A stretch of DNA of 64,000 nucleotides, taken from positions 33,064-97,063 of the forward strand of contig JAPLEH010000009.1 in the NCBI GenBank assembly GCA_026391455.1, written 5' to 3'. The first letter of the stretch is position 1. Every line of letters starts with the position of its first letter. Position numbers and translations under genes: made by a program. The notes beneath the pieces were generated by a model that searched no databases, was not told where the DNA came from, and saw nothing but the letters and a program-made list of their open reading frames with translations. The stretch is from Bacteroidota bacterium. Lineage in GTDB: Bacteria; Bacteroidota; Bacteroidia; Chitinophagales; Chitinophagaceae. Of this stretch, positions 6,304 to 16,137 are shown piece after piece.

Positions 6304-9189
6304 TTAAGATTGCCGGAAACGTCGTACTTTATCAATGAGCCGCAGATCAAATACATCGGGGGCATCTTCCACCGTTTGCATTTTTACCTGCAAGGGTTTC
6401 ATATTATTGCTCAATGGTTGCTGCTTTTTCATTTCCTCCACTTCCATTACTGCTGGAAATAATGGATCATCCGGTAAGCCCGGCATTACTTCCACGATAC
6501 CCAGTTCATCAAAATGTGCAATCATATAATTGATCTGGAATGTATATCCTTTATCCAGATGTAAAGGTGCTAACCAACTGGCTCGGTTTGCAAATGCCTG
6601 CAGCCGCAACCCGGGATCCAGGTCTGTATCCATCACAATTTTGTAGGCTTCTGCTGTCATTACCTGATTGGGAACCCGCGCAGGCCAGAAGGTGGGTACA
6701 TATGGATCGTAGGTGGTATCATAACCCGAACGGCAACTGGCTGTATCGGTTTGCCAGGGTACTGCCATCCACCGCGTAATACCTCCGGGTACTTGTCCCC
6801 CGGACAAGGGGCTGTTGGGTAATGAAATCACATCGCTGTTGAGTATGGCTCCATAATTCGGCTCGATCCAATTTTCCGGCGCATGCTGCAGCCGGAATGC
6901 GGATTTATACATACTGGCGGTACGCAATGGCCAGGTCATTTCACAACCCGGATGAAATGCATCGGCCAGACAAAATTCCATGGCAGCACGCGTGAGCATA
7001 TCGGGCTGATCCTGCACAGGCACTTCTTCCAATGTGCGCGGATATTTATAATTCGCATCATAATCTGGAATAAAATCTCCTGCTGCCCACTGATCCAAAA
7101 AACGCAATTGTGTATCTGTGAGAAATGCGTGCTGCCGCGGTGTATGGGCCGCAGGAATATTCATTGCATCTCCATACAACCATGGGAAAGGTGCCGGAGA
7201 CCAGGAGTCCACATCACCGTGTCTGAAATGATTGGCGAGTACTTTTCGGGTTTCATTATATGCCGGTGAAGGTGTGCTTAATTTCGCTACCCATTCCGGT
7301 GTACTGAAATCAAATACTCCGTTGTGTCCAAAGGCCGCAGCGAATCCCGCATTCACCCATTGCAAGCGGTGCATCCGCTCAAAGATCGGATAGATATCAT
7401 GCAGGTAAGATGGTCTTGCAGGTGTTGGCAATAATTTATTCTGAATGGCCACATCCCGCATCAGATCCCACATAGTGCGTACCGATTTTTGCAAAGGCGC
7501 ATAGTTAGGTGGCGCAGTTACCACCCAGGCCGGCTCCACTTCCAGTTTTTTACCATTGTATTCAACGGTAGCAGTAACCGGTCCGTCCGATACATCGTCA
7601 TGCCATCCATCATTATTGGCAAAGGTTACTGCCTTCGTGCCATCATAGGAGGCGGACTTGCCATGTCCTCCCAATACAATTAAACGACCATCACTGTCAG
7701 TACGAACCTCACCGAGGTACACATCCTTTTTCATGAACTGACCCGAGAGTGGCTTACTGGTTTTATTTTTTCCGGAGATCTTCACTTTACCTGCATCGAT
7801 ACTTAATTGATTCCGATCCGCAACCTGCGGATTTCTCAATAAAGAAGGCGGTGCATCTTTTGCTTCGGGAATATCGAGTGCCAACTGAAACTGATACCAG
7901 GACGCTTTATGATTGGCCAGATGTACATGCCAGGTTATGTCTGCATCGGAAGCGGTGAGTTCCTTTACCGCTTTTCCTTTTGCATTCAATCCATATATCC
8001 TGAAGCGTGCTGCCTGCCGTTTAATGGCTCCTTTTGCATCCCGGTAAAATCCGGGTTGCTCTGGCAGCGGCTCGGCTACTTCGGGCCCGATAAAAAATTC
8101 CTTTTCACTGTTACCCACTCTGCAAATACCAATGGGCGGATATATGGCTGCGGTAAGAATGGTCTGATCATCGTCTTCCTCCCTTTCCGTTTTTTCTTCT
8201 GCTCCTGCGGGTATAGCAGGGTGAACCGGCTCACGGGTGGAGATACCATTTGCCGTATGTCTCTTCACAGCAGATGCTTCATACACCACTTTTCTTGCTT
8301 GTGAAATACTGCCCTGTGGTTCATGTTCGGCAAGACTATGCCAGGGATTAAAGGCGAGGTTTTCACCATACTCCGCCTGACCCGGCGCACATATATCCTG
8401 TTGGGGTAAATGTAATGTGGCGATATGCACCGGCACACTGGCTGTCTCACTCCATTGTACCGTGGCCTTATCGAGCGGCATCGTTTTAGGATTGGTACGA
8501 AACTGTACCATAAAGCGGAAGGAGGCCGGGCCTTTGCGTAAACGGTTTTGGAGGTCCAGTGCCAGATAATTCGGATTATTGAATGGTTCACCGGCAGGCT
8601 GATCTATGGGTTCCAATTTATACTTTACATACCGGTCTTTACCAAATGAGTACGGCAGGCCGCTCCAATAATTGGTGGTCAACGAACTCGCCACTATTTT
8701 TTCCATTTCATCCAGAATACGTTTTGTTTCGGGATGTGCAGCGAGATAGGGATCATAATTCCCATCGATCACGCCGGCCTTGGTAAATTCCGCCATATCC
8801 TTTGCGGTATCTACAAAGAACACATCATGGTTCTGCATCAGAAAATCCTGCGTCTCTCCATCTCCCAGTAATTTCTTTCCTTTTACACCAAAGAGTTTAA
8901 TTCCAATTCCACAAGTTGTTTTCAAATCAGGAGTTGTAGGTGTTGTATCACTGGAAAAACGCACCCAGGCGTCCAGTTTTTTGTATTTGAAAACACCCAC
9001 CCGCAATTCTTTTGGCAGATCGCTTCGCATTTCGAAGTATCCATGTGCCACACCATGTGGCTTGAGGAATACAGGTCTGCGGGCTGGTTTCTGACCGAGA
9101 TTAATTCTGTTTTGTTGTACAATGTCAACAAACATTTCCTTGAGCTGCTCAGTGGGAGTCTTTTTGTCCCAATTCTTATTTTTACTCAT
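6304..9189 (-). CDS. Fusion of a catalase-like haem domain with a LodA/GoxA-like quinoprotein oxidase
   Basis: This 961-residue protein has two parts. Residues about 15-325 follow the catalase-like fold: a candidate distal His45 in KPHG, RFSS (77-80), Asn120 in MQNHDVFF, and RKVVY with the likely proximal haem ligand Tyr303 placed as in the RxxxY of catalases. An acidic linker (about 330-342) leads to a LodA/GoxA-like region from AIYPPIGICRVGNSE (348-362) to the C-terminus. That part has Cys740 in the LTRAAMEFCLADAFHPG stretch and Trp807/Trp812 in RWMAVPWQTD, candidates for the Cys-Trp cofactor. LodA-type enzymes oxidise amino acids and release ammonia and hydrogen peroxide, so the haem domain could remove or use the peroxide. 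No signal peptide is visible. The substrate cannot be told. The LodB-like gene follows directly. Confidence 0.85.
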   Translation of the reverse strand: MSKNKNWDKKTPTEQLKEMFVDIVQQNRINLGQKPARRPVFLKPHGVAHGYFEMRSDLPKELRVGVFKYKKLDAWVRFSSDTTPTTPDLKTTCGIGIKLFGVKGKKLLGDGETQDFLMQNHDVFFVDTAKDMAEFTKAGVIDGNYDPYLAAHPETKRILDEMEKIVASSLTTNYWSGLPYSFGKDRYVKYKLEPIDQPAGEPFNNPNYLALDLQNRLRKGPASFRFMVQFRTNPKTMPLDKATVQWSETASVPVHIATLHLPQQDICAPGQAEYGENLAFNPWHSLAEHEPQGSISQARKVVYEASAVKRHTANGISTREPVHPAIPAGAEEKTEREEDDDQTILTAAIYPPIGICRVGNSEKEFFIGPEVAEPLPEQPGFYRDAKGAIKRQAARFRIYGLNAKGKAVKELTASDADITWHVHLANHKASWYQFQLALDIPEAKDAPPSLLRNPQVADRNQLSIDAGKVKISGKNKTSKPLSGQFMKKDVYLGEVRTDSDGRLIVLGGHGKSASYDGTKAVTFANNDGWHDDVSDGPVTATVEYNGKKLEVEPAWVVTAPPNYAPLQKSVRTMWDLMRDVAIQNKLLPTPARPSYLHDIYPIFERMHRLQWVNAGFAAAFGHNGVFDFSTPEWVAKLSTPSPAYNETRKVLANHFRHGDVDSWSPAPFPWLYGDAMNIPAAHTPRQHAFLTDTQLRFLDQWAAGDFIPDYDANYKYPRTLEEVPVQDQPDMLTRAAMEFCLADAFHPGCEMTWPLRTASMYKSAFRLQHAPENWIEPNYGAILNSDVISLPNSPLSGGQVPGGITRWMAVPWQTDTASCRSGYDTTYDPYVPTFWPARVPNQVMTAEAYKIVMDTDLDPGLRLQAFANRASWLAPLHLDKGYTFQINYMIAHFDELGIVEVMPGLPDDPLFPAVMEVEEMKKQQPLSNNMKPLQVKMQTVEDAPDVFDLRLIDKVRRFRQS

Positions 9190-9658
9190 AGTATAAGTTC
9201 CCTACTCATAAGGCTTTTCGGGTAACGCCGGTGGTTTGTAATTCGATGTATGAAGAGCTTTATAAATGCTGCAATTACACTACACATGCTGGAACAAAGG
9301 GTATGCGGATCCGAAACGGGAAGTAAAACGGGCACTTATCTGGCACTCATTTTCGGATAATCATTGCAATCTATCCTATTTAATACGGGATGGCAATACC
9401 ATAAATTGGTTATTTTTTGAAGTATCAGGCTTTTTATACCCTGAAAAATAAGTGCTTCTCCCTATGGCCGGGCCGGCAGGAAAACCAGATGAAAATAAAT
9501 CATCCTAAAAAAAGGAATAGTTTACGTAGTATCAACAGCGTTTTAGAAACGGGATTGTTTCAAATGTTGTCAAATCGTATCACCTATTCCTTTCATTACT
9601 CCTTTTATGGGAACAAGAAATAATTGACCGGTTCTATTTTATGATCGGTGAAAGGTTA
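9190..9658. other. 469-bp non-coding gap
   Basis: No convincing gene is present between the LodA-fusion start and the end of the next minus-strand gene. Short open frames exist but none looks like a protein. The only structure I see is a 10-bp inverted repeat, AAAGGAATAG at 9511-9520 and CTATTCCTTT at 9584-9593, separated by 63 bases. The promoter of the LodA-fusion gene should lie near 9200-9260, but I find no TAnnTTTG match there. Confidence 0.5.
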
Positions 9659-11215
9659 TCACTGGGTTCTGCGTTTCAAATTGGAACTGTATTTCTTTTT
9701 GATCACATCCTCCACCTGTACCCCGCTGATCTTACTCTCCAGCCAGGAGATTACATCCAGGTATACAAAGGCGCGGCTTTCGAGGGGATTGCCTTCGTAT
9801 TTTTTGAGTTTGAGCAATAGTTTTTCAAATTCCGGTTTTAGCGCATGGGCCCCCACACGGAAGGATCGGCGCAAAAAGGCAAACATCTCATCCTCCACTT
9901 TACTCAGATTCTCCATACGGGCCATATAGCGGTATACCGATTTGATAAGGTATTCGAGCAGATCGAAATTGCCCAGTTCATAATGCGCGATCAGGTGCAG
10001 CAGGCGGGCATAGCATTGCAGGTCGGTACGCAGATCCCCCTTCTGGTTGATGATGCGGTTGAGGTAATCAATGGCTTTTTCATTATCGCCACTGCCAAAA
10101 TACAGACAAGCAATCTTATAATAAAATACCAGCACCCGATGTGTGTCAAGATACAGCCCGTATTCTTTCAGCATGGCTTCCAGGAAGGGAACGAGGCGCA
10201 ATCCCTTCGTGAATTTGCCCTGCAGAAAATATAAATTTATCCTGGCCGTATAGAGATACTGATAGGCCAGTATACGGTCGTTTTCATTTTGCTGCAAAAA
10301 TTTCTGCCGGGTAAACTGTTCAAACTGACGAATACGCACCGCCAGTTTTTCTGCATTGAGCAAAATAAAATCAGCCCCCATCAGGTTGTGCATGCCTTTG
10401 ATATAAGCAGCCGTTTCCACTTTTACCAGATCCGGGAATTCTTCGAAGAGGCTTACCCATTTTTGCGAATAGCGGTAATAAGGCAAAAAATCCTGGCGGA
10501 TAAATGCATACCATACCTGGCATTGAAAAAAATACAGCCGTTCATAAAAACCGGATTCGCGCTTATCCATCGCCGGTAGTTGCTTTTCAAAATAAGCCCG
10601 GAGGCTTTTTACATCTTTCTCATTGCGCGCATGGCCATGCTGTATATACCAACTGTAGAGTTGAAGGGAAAGATTGGATAATTTGCTCACCAGAGAAAGC
10701 CGTTCATTGATCTGGTCCGACTCAGCCGACAACTGATCGGCGCGGTCCTGCATACTGCGGGTGATAAAAAGTGTCTCAATTTTCTTTTCAAAAAAAAGCG
10801 CCTGTTGAATATAGGTGAGTTGCTGATGGGTCCGTGCCGTTTCCTTCAGCCGGTCGAGCACTTTGAGACTTTGCAGGTAAAGCCCTTTATTGTACAAAAT
10901 ACGCGCATGGTCCATTTGTTCATGCAGGTGAATATCAATATTGTCTTCGTCTTTGATGAGCCGCAGGCTGGACAGGATCTGCTTATACAAGTGGGCCTTG
11001 ATATTCGACAATTGCTGCTTCTTGATACCCCGGGCCCGGGTGAGCAACAATTTCTCATCGTATTCATTCATCCGGTCGAGTGCATCAAAGAGTTGAATGA
11101 TCTTCAGGTCACCGCTGTCTGAGTTACGCTTCACATAGAGCTTAAAATTGCGTTTCTCGCTCTTTTCGAGCGATTTAACAAGCTGAAACAAGGCATCGGC
11201 GGGACGGTTGGACAT
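9659..11215 (-). CDS. Helical-repeat (TPR-like) protein of unknown function
   Basis: The 518-residue protein has no signal peptide or membrane segment and is predicted alpha-helical throughout. Pairs of amphipathic helices, such as those around ARILYNKGLYLQSLKVLDRL (about 108-127) and KIACLYFGSGDNEKAIDYLN (about 369-388), fit tetratricopeptide-like repeats. The N-terminus is basic (KSEKRNFKLYVKR). It resembles large conserved Bacteroidota proteins of no known function; a scaffold or protein-binding role is inference from the repeats only. It is divergent from leuA, with a 250-base gap between the two starts that must hold both promoters. Confidence 0.75.
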   Translation of the reverse strand: MSNRPADALFQLVKSLEKSEKRNFKLYVKRNSDSGDLKIIQLFDALDRMNEYDEKLLLTRARGIKKQQLSNIKAHLYKQILSSLRLIKDEDNIDIHLHEQMDHARILYNKGLYLQSLKVLDRLKETARTHQQLTYIQQALFFEKKIETLFITRSMQDRADQLSAESDQINERLSLVSKLSNLSLQLYSWYIQHGHARNEKDVKSLRAYFEKQLPAMDKRESGFYERLYFFQCQVWYAFIRQDFLPYYRYSQKWVSLFEEFPDLVKVETAAYIKGMHNLMGADFILLNAEKLAVRIRQFEQFTRQKFLQQNENDRILAYQYLYTARINLYFLQGKFTKGLRLVPFLEAMLKEYGLYLDTHRVLVFYYKIACLYFGSGDNEKAIDYLNRIINQKGDLRTDLQCYARLLHLIAHYELGNFDLLEYLIKSVYRYMARMENLSKVEDEMFAFLRRSFRVGAHALKPEFEKLLLKLKKYEGNPLESRAFVYLDVISWLESKISGVQVEDVIKKKYSSNLKRRTQ

Positions 11216-11339
11216 CGTAATTCAGAAATTTTAAAATCCTTTACTGGCAAGGGTTTCAGGCGAAATACCCCCTTTTAAGCAATGTAATTCTGCACACAAT
11301 ATGATTTCCCCCGGCCCCGGTCCGGGCTTAATTTAGACG

Positions 11340-11440
11340 TGCAGGTTGTTTATCAATTTATTTATAGCAAGCAATACCACCTGTTACAATACTTTTTTAA
11401 GCGCGGTAACAGGTACAAAAATAAGCAGCCTGCATTTTTA
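11340..11440 (+). promoter_or_regulatory. Nested inverted repeats in the leuA leader, possible attenuator or terminator
   Basis: Outer arms TGCAGGTTG (11340-11348) and CAGCCTGCA (11426-11434) can pair over nine bases with one G-U, and the 3' arm is followed by TTTTT. Inside lies a perfect 9-bp inverted repeat, ACCTGTTAC (11379-11387) and GTAACAGGT (11406-11414). A ten-plus-one codon frame (11301-11336, one Leu codon) precedes it. The large loops make a strong intrinsic terminator uncertain; the inner repeat could equally be a protein operator. Confidence 0.4.
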
Positions 11441-11465
11441 ATCTCACCAATTTACCCATTTTATT

Positions 11466-12629
11466 ATGGCAGACCATAAGGTACACATCTTTGATACCAC
11501 CCTCCGTGATGGAGAGCAGGTGCCGGGCTGTAAACTGAACAGCTCAGAAAAACTGGAACTCGCGCTGCAACTTGAATCACTCGGCGTGGATATCATCGAA
11601 GCCGGCTTCCCCATTTCCTCACCCGGCGATTTTGAATCGGTAAGTCAGATTGCAAAAAGTATAAAGAATACAACCGTTTGTGCGCTCAGCCGCGCGGTGG
11701 AAAAAGATATTGAAGCCGCCGCGCAGGCATTGAAATATGCCGTACGTCCACGGATTCATACCGGTATCGGTACATCGGATCTGCATATCAAAGCGAAATT
11801 CAATTCCACCCGTGATGAAATACTGGCCCGCGCCATTCAATGTGTGAAATGGGCACGCAACTATACCGATGATGTGGAGTTCTATGCAGAAGATGCGGGA
11901 CGTACCGATAATGATTACCTCGCCCGTGTGATCGAAGCAGTGATCAAAGCCGGTGCCACCGTAGTGAATATTCCCGATACCACGGGCTATTGCCTTCCGC
12001 ATCAATATGGGGAGAAGATCGCCTACCTGGTAAACAATGTTCCGAATATTGATAAAGCGATCATCTCCTGTCATTGCCACAATGATCTGGGGCTCGCTAC
12101 TGCCAACTCCATTGCCGGGGTGATCGCCGGTGCCCGCCAGATCGAATGTACCATCAACGGGCTGGGCGAAAGAGCCGGTAATACATCGCTCGAAGAAGTG
12201 GTGATGATCATGAAGCAGCACAAACACCTTGGCCTTTATACCAATATTGTGGCCGAACAACTGAATCCCGTGAGCCGTCTGGTATCGGAAACGATGCGTA
12301 TGCCGGTACAACCGAATAAAGCCATTGTGGGAAGTAATGCCTTCTCTCATTCCTCCGGTATACACCAGGATGGATTTTTGAAAGATGCACAAACCTATGA
12401 GATCATAGCACCGGAAGAAGTGGGTGCCGACAGTTCACGCATCGTGCTTACCGCCCGCAGCGGCCGCAGCGCCCTCGCCTACCGTTTTCAGAAATTAGGA
12501 TTTCAGTTCGACCGCAATGATGTGGACGCACTCTATGCGGAATTTCTGCGGGTGGCCGACAGTAAAAAAGAAGTGGAAGACACCGACCTGACCGATATGG
12601 CCCAGCGCCACCAGGTGGCCGTGGACTGA
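11466..12629 (+). CDS. leuA: 2-isopropylmalate synthase, short form
   Basis: The 387-residue protein contains DTTLRDGEQ (10-18) and the [14 protein letters not shown] metal-binding segment of the isopropylmalate/homocitrate synthase family, plus the SSGIHQDG segment. It joins acetyl-CoA and 2-oxoisovalerate in the first step of leucine synthesis. Classical LeuA is about 500-520 residues with a C-terminal leucine-binding dimer domain; this one stops after the catalytic and linker parts, so leucine feedback through that domain is absent. Position at the head of leuC, leuD and leuB makes isopropylmalate synthase far more likely than citramalate or homocitrate synthase. Confidence 0.93.
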   Translation: MADHKVHIFDTTLRDGEQVPGCKLNSSEKLELALQLESLGVDIIEAGFPISSPGDFESVSQIAKSIKNTTVCALSRAVEKDIEAAAQALKYAVRPRIHTGIGTSDLHIKAKFNSTRDEILARAIQCVKWARNYTDDVEFYAEDAGRTDNDYLARVIEAVIKAGATVVNIPDTTGYCLPHQYGEKIAYLVNNVPNIDKAIISCHCHNDLGLATANSIAGVIAGARQIECTINGLGERAGNTSLEEVVMIMKQHKHLGLYTNIVAEQLNPVSRLVSETMRMPVQPNKAIVGSNAFSHSSGIHQDGFLKDAQTYEIIAPEEVGADSSRIVLTARSGRSALAYRFQKLGFQFDRNDVDALYAEFLRVADSKKEVEDTDLTDMAQRHQVAVD

Positions 12630-12743
12630 TATAACGGTAATGAATATGCGAAAATGACCGCTGCTGAGTAAAGAACTAAACGATGCAGTGTGCGACGCAA
12701 CAGAAGATGATCAGTGAACAGGAAGATGACAAAAAAATTAACG

Positions 12744-14153
12744 ATGCCAAGAACATTATTTGAAAAGATCTGGGATACCCATATTGTCAAAACGATTGAC
12801 AACGGCCCATCGGTGTTATATATCGACCGGCATTTTATCCATGAAGTAACCAGCCCGCAAGCCTTTACTGGTCTCAACCAGCGTGGCATCCGGGTATTAC
12901 GGCCACAGCAAACCATTGCCACAGCCGATCATAATGTACCCACCCTTAACCAACACCTCCCCATTAAAGAAGAACTGAGCCGCCTGCAGGTGGAAGCATT
13001 GAAAAAGAACTGTGCTGAACACGGCATTGAATTATATGGATTGGGCCATCCCTTCCAGGGCATCGTGCATGTGATAGGGCCTGAACTGGGCATTACACAA
13101 CCGGGTATGACCATCGTATGCGGCGACAGCCATACCTCCACACACGGTGCATTTGGTTCCATTGCATTTGGTATCGGCACCAGTGAAGTGGAAATGGTAT
13201 TTGCTTCGCAATGCCTGTTGCAGAACAAACCCAAACTCATGCGCATTACCATTGATGGCAGCCTGCAAAAAGGCGTGGTATCAAAAGATATTGTATTGCA
13301 TATTCTCTCGGTGATCACTGCAAGTGGTGCCACCGGCTATGCTGTAGAGTTTGCCGGCTCCGCCATTCGCGCTCTCAGTATGGAAGCCCGCATGACCATC
13401 TGCAATATGAGCATTGAAATGGGTGGACGCTGCGGACTCATCGCACCGGATGAGATCACATTCAATTATATAAAAGGCAGAACATTTGCGCCGCAGGGCG
13501 AAGCATGGGATAAAGAAATGGCCCGCTGGCAAACCCTGTACTCCGATGCCGATGCGGTATTTGATAAAGAAGTATTCATTAAAGGAGAAGATATTGAACC
13601 TATGATAACCTATGGCACCAATCCCGGAATGGGTATTGGTATCAGCCAACTGATCCCCACTACGGAAACAGTGAACGAACAGGATAAGAGCGGGCTGGCC
13701 CGCTCACTGGCCTATATGGGATTGGAAGCCGGTACTTCCATTCGCGGACAAAAAATTGATTATGTTTTCATTGGCAGTTGCACCAACTCGCGTATCGAAG
13801 ATCTGCGCATGGTAGCATCGTTTGTAAAAGGCAAAAAGAAAGCTGCCGATGTGGAAGTATGGATCGTACCGGGCAGTAAACAGGTGGAGGCACAGGCCAT
13901 CGCCGAAGGCATTGATAAAATATTCGAAGAGGCCGGTTTTCAATTGCGCCAGCCCGGATGCTCGGCCTGTCTGGGTATGAATGAAGATAAAATACCTGCC
14001 GGTAAATATTGTATCAGTACATCCAACCGAAATTTCGAAGGACGACAAGGAGCCGGTGCCCGTACCTTACTGGCAAGTCCGCTTACGGCAGCGGCGGCGG
14101 CGGTGACGGGGGTGGTTACTGATGTTAGAGAACTTATGCTAAACAATAATTAA
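12744..14153 (+). CDS. leuC: 3-isopropylmalate dehydratase large subunit
   Basis: The protein starts [15 protein letters not shown], the usual LeuC N-terminus, when read from ATG at 12744 (469 residues); in-frame starts at 12726 (ATG) and 12714 (GTG) would add 6 or 10 unusual residues. The A-rich stretch before 12744 suits Bacteroidota initiation. [4Fe-4S] ligands are visible as Cys in GSCTNSR and in the CSACLG pair. [13 protein letters not shown] and [12 protein letters not shown] are aconitase-family substrate segments. With LeuD it isomerises 2- to 3-isopropylmalate. The stop is followed 23 bases later by leuD. Confidence 0.95.
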   Translation: MPRTLFEKIWDTHIVKTIDNGPSVLYIDRHFIHEVTSPQAFTGLNQRGIRVLRPQQTIATADHNVPTLNQHLPIKEELSRLQVEALKKNCAEHGIELYGLGHPFQGIVHVIGPELGITQPGMTIVCGDSHTSTHGAFGSIAFGIGTSEVEMVFASQCLLQNKPKLMRITIDGSLQKGVVSKDIVLHILSVITASGATGYAVEFAGSAIRALSMEARMTICNMSIEMGGRCGLIAPDEITFNYIKGRTFAPQGEAWDKEMARWQTLYSDADAVFDKEVFIKGEDIEPMITYGTNPGMGIGISQLIPTTETVNEQDKSGLARSLAYMGLEAGTSIRGQKIDYVFIGSCTNSRIEDLRMVASFVKGKKKAADVEVWIVPGSKQVEAQAIAEGIDKIFEEAGFQLRQPGCSACLGMNEDKIPAGKYCISTSNRNFEGRQGAGARTLLASPLTAAAAAVTGVVTDVRELMLNNN

Positions 14154-14176
14154 TAATTATTAATTAATAATTACTG

Positions 14177-14764
14177 ATGCCTAAAGCCCTGAGTACAATA
14201 CAGAGCTGCTTCGTTCCGATAAAAATCGAGAACATCGACACGGACCAGATCATTCCGGCAAGGTTTCTGAAAGCCACCACCAAGGAAGGGTTTGGAAAAA
14301 ATCTTTTCCGCGACTGGCGGTACGAAAATGATGATGAAGCAAAACCAAAAGCAGATTTCCCTTTGAATCAACCCACTTACAGGGGAGAGATACTGGTGGC
14401 CGGTAAAAATTTTGGTTGCGGCTCCTCCCGTGAACATGCCGCCTGGGCCATCCTCGACTATGGTTTCCGTGTGGTAGTGTCCAGTTTCTTTGCCGATATA
14501 TTCCGCAACAATGCACTGAACAACGGTGTGCTGCCGGTTCAGGTATCCGATACTTTTCTGCAAAAAATATTTATGCAGGATGCCAGTGCAACACTTACTG
14601 TTGATCTGGCCGCGCAAACCATTGCCATTGATACTACGGGCGAAACGGAATCATTTGACATCAATCCGTATAAAAAAACCTGTCTGCTCAACGGGTACGA
14701 CGATATAGATTATTTATTAAGCATAAAAGAAGAGATACAACAATTCGAATCCCTGCAAAACTGA
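14177..14764 (+). CDS. leuD: 3-isopropylmalate dehydratase small subunit
   Basis: The 195-residue protein has normal LeuD length and the swivel-domain signatures [14 protein letters not shown] near residues 18-31 and [16 protein letters not shown] near 75-90. It completes the LeuC active site. It starts 23 bases after leuC, across a short AT-only spacer, and ends three bases before leuB, so the leu genes are a tight operon. Confidence 0.96.
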   Translation: MPKALSTIQSCFVPIKIENIDTDQIIPARFLKATTKEGFGKNLFRDWRYENDDEAKPKADFPLNQPTYRGEILVAGKNFGCGSSREHAAWAILDYGFRVVVSSFFADIFRNNALNNGVLPVQVSDTFLQKIFMQDASATLTVDLAAQTIAIDTTGETESFDINPYKKTCLLNGYDDIDYLLSIKEEIQQFESLQN

Positions 14765-14767
14765 AGA

Positions 14768-15895
14768 ATGATGAAAAAAAATATTGCTGTTATTGAAGGA
14801 GATGGAATAGGCCCGGAAGTGACCCGCCAATCCATACGCGTATTGAATGCCATTGCCGAACATTTTGGACATGAGTTCACCTATACCTATTGCCTGATGG
14901 GCGCAACGGCCATCGACAAAACAGGCAATCCACTGCCTGACGAAACCATTGAAGTTTGCCTCCAGAGTGATGCGATTCTCTTTGGAGCTATCGGCGATCC
15001 GAAATATGATAATGACCCTTCTGCAAAAGTGCGGCCCGAACAAGGATTGCTCAAACTAAGAAAGACCTTACAACTGTATGCGAACATACGCCCGGTAAGC
15101 ACCTACTCTTCGCTGCTCCATTTATCGCCACTGAAAAGTAAACATATTGAAGGGGTTGATTTTATCATCTTCCGTGAACTGACCGGCGGCATCTATTTTG
15201 GGAAAAAAGAACTGAGCGAAGATGGCCGTTCCGCATTGGATGAATGCACGTATTCAAGAGAAGAGATCGAACGCATAGCCCACCTGGCTTTTCATTTTGC
15301 ACAAAAGCCAGCGCGGAGAAAAAAACTGACACTGGTGGATAAAGCCAATGTATTGGAAACATCGCGCCTCTGGCGTACGGTGGTGCGCGAACTGGCAACA
15401 CAATATCCGGATGTAACGGTAGATTATATGTTCGTGGATAATGCTGCGATGCAGATCATTCAGAATCCGAAACAGTTTGATGTCATCCTCACTGAAAATA
15501 TGTTTGGTGATATCATCAGCGATGAAGCCAGTGTGATCAGTGGTTCATTAGGACTGCTTCCTTCCGCATCGGTGGGCACCGGCGGGCTTGCATTATTCGA
15601 GCCCATACACGGTTCGTATCCGCAGGCGGCCGGAAAAGATATTGCCAACCCGATTGGTTCCATTTTATCGGCTGCCATGATGCTGCAATTCCTGAGCATG
15701 GAAGAAGAAGCTCGAATGGTACAGGAAGCCGTACAATGGACATTGCAAAATGCATTCGTAACAAAAGATATTGACCCGGTTAATTTTTATTTCACTTCCA
15801 CCATTGGCGAACTGATCAGTGACTATGTAAGCGGAAAAATTGGCGGCTCCATAAAGAAAGAAAATATTGAGTTGCGTAAATCAACGATCATCTGA
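14768..15895 (+). CDS. leuB: 3-isopropylmalate dehydrogenase
   Basis: The 375-residue protein belongs to the beta-decarboxylating dehydrogenases: IEGDGIGPEVT at the N-terminus, LLKLRKTLQLYANIRPV with substrate-binding Arg residues, RELTGGIYFG, VDNAAMQ and the metal-binding region ENMFGDIISDEASVISGSLG, followed by the NAD loop EPIHGSYPQAAGKDIANP. It oxidises 3-isopropylmalate with NAD and is the last specific enzyme of leucine synthesis before transamination by IlvE. It is the last gene of the leu operon; the ilv leader begins about 100 bases later. Confidence 0.96.
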   Translation: MMKKNIAVIEGDGIGPEVTRQSIRVLNAIAEHFGHEFTYTYCLMGATAIDKTGNPLPDETIEVCLQSDAILFGAIGDPKYDNDPSAKVRPEQGLLKLRKTLQLYANIRPVSTYSSLLHLSPLKSKHIEGVDFIIFRELTGGIYFGKKELSEDGRSALDECTYSREEIERIAHLAFHFAQKPARRKKLTLVDKANVLETSRLWRTVVRELATQYPDVTVDYMFVDNAAMQIIQNPKQFDVILTENMFGDIISDEASVISGSLGLLPSASVGTGGLALFEPIHGSYPQAAGKDIANPIGSILSAAMMLQFLSMEEEARMVQEAVQWTLQNAFVTKDIDPVNFYFTSTIGELISDYVSGKIGGSIKKENIELRKSTII

Positions 15896-15978
15896 CGGTT
15901 ACGCATATACGAACAAAGGTTCGTCTATTATAAAAAATAATTATTGCTTGCTGAGTTCTTTTTTTGAAACGGCGGGTG

Positions 15979-15986
15979 TATATTTG
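15979..15986 (+). promoter_or_regulatory. Candidate -7 box of the ilv operon promoter
   Basis: TATATTTG matches the Bacteroidota -7 consensus TAnnTTTG. A start site about seven bases downstream would lie near 15993, ten bases ahead of the leader-peptide ATG. No well-spaced TTG is seen at -33. The position, just before a leader peptide and attenuator, raises confidence. Confidence 0.55.
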
Positions 15987-16002
15987 TAAGCATACATCCT
16001 TC

Positions 16003-16098
16003 ATGTTGAAGAATATTATACATAATGTCATTGCTTCCGCAGCCGCAATTATTATTGTGGTAGTCATTATTATATCTTCAAACGGAGGTGGTGCATGA
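16003..16098 (+). CDS. ilv operon leader peptide (Ile/Val-rich)
   Basis: This 31-codon frame encodes a peptide with nine Ile and four Val, nine of them in an unbroken run at codons 16-24 (16048-16074: three Ile, three Val, three Ile), and ends SSNGGGA. It is not matched by any longer gene on this strand, begins about ten bases after a candidate transcription start, and is followed 28 bases after its stop by a strong intrinsic terminator, then by ilvE. The E. coli ilv leader has a comparable Ile/Val/Leu run. Stalling of a ribosome at these codons, when charged tRNA-Ile or tRNA-Val is scarce, would leave 16084-16091 free for antiterminator pairing. The peptide itself probably has no other function. 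Confidence 0.85.
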   Translation: MLKNIIHNVIASAAAIIIVVVIIISSNGGGA

Positions 16099-16137
16099 TT
16101 ATAAACTAATAAAAAGTAAAATACGCAACCCGCCTCC
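16084..16137 (+). promoter_or_regulatory. ilv antiterminator pairing
   Basis: GGAGGTGG (16084-16091, the Gly codons at the end of the leader frame) can pair over eight bases, one of them G-U, with CCGCCTCC (16130-16137), which overlaps the 5' arm and loop of the terminator. The two structures exclude each other. A ribosome at the leader stop codon would cover the first segment and let the terminator form; one stalled on the Ile/Val run would not. CTTCC at 16034-16038 could compete for the first segment. Confidence 0.7.

Noticed and set aside
9417..9623. 68-codon frame in the gap upstream of the LodA-fusion gene
   Set aside because: No start signal, an irregular residue mix and no recognisable motif; likely chance.
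11301..11336. Eleven-codon frame as a leucine leader peptide
   Set aside because: It contains a single Leu codon among Pro and Gly codons, so it cannot sense leucine by stalling in the classical way.
15971..16134. GGCGGGT at 15971-15977 as an antiterminator arm pairing with ACCCGCC of the terminator
   Set aside because: It lies upstream of the predicted transcription start, so it would not be in the RNA; the pairing with 16084-16091 fits better.
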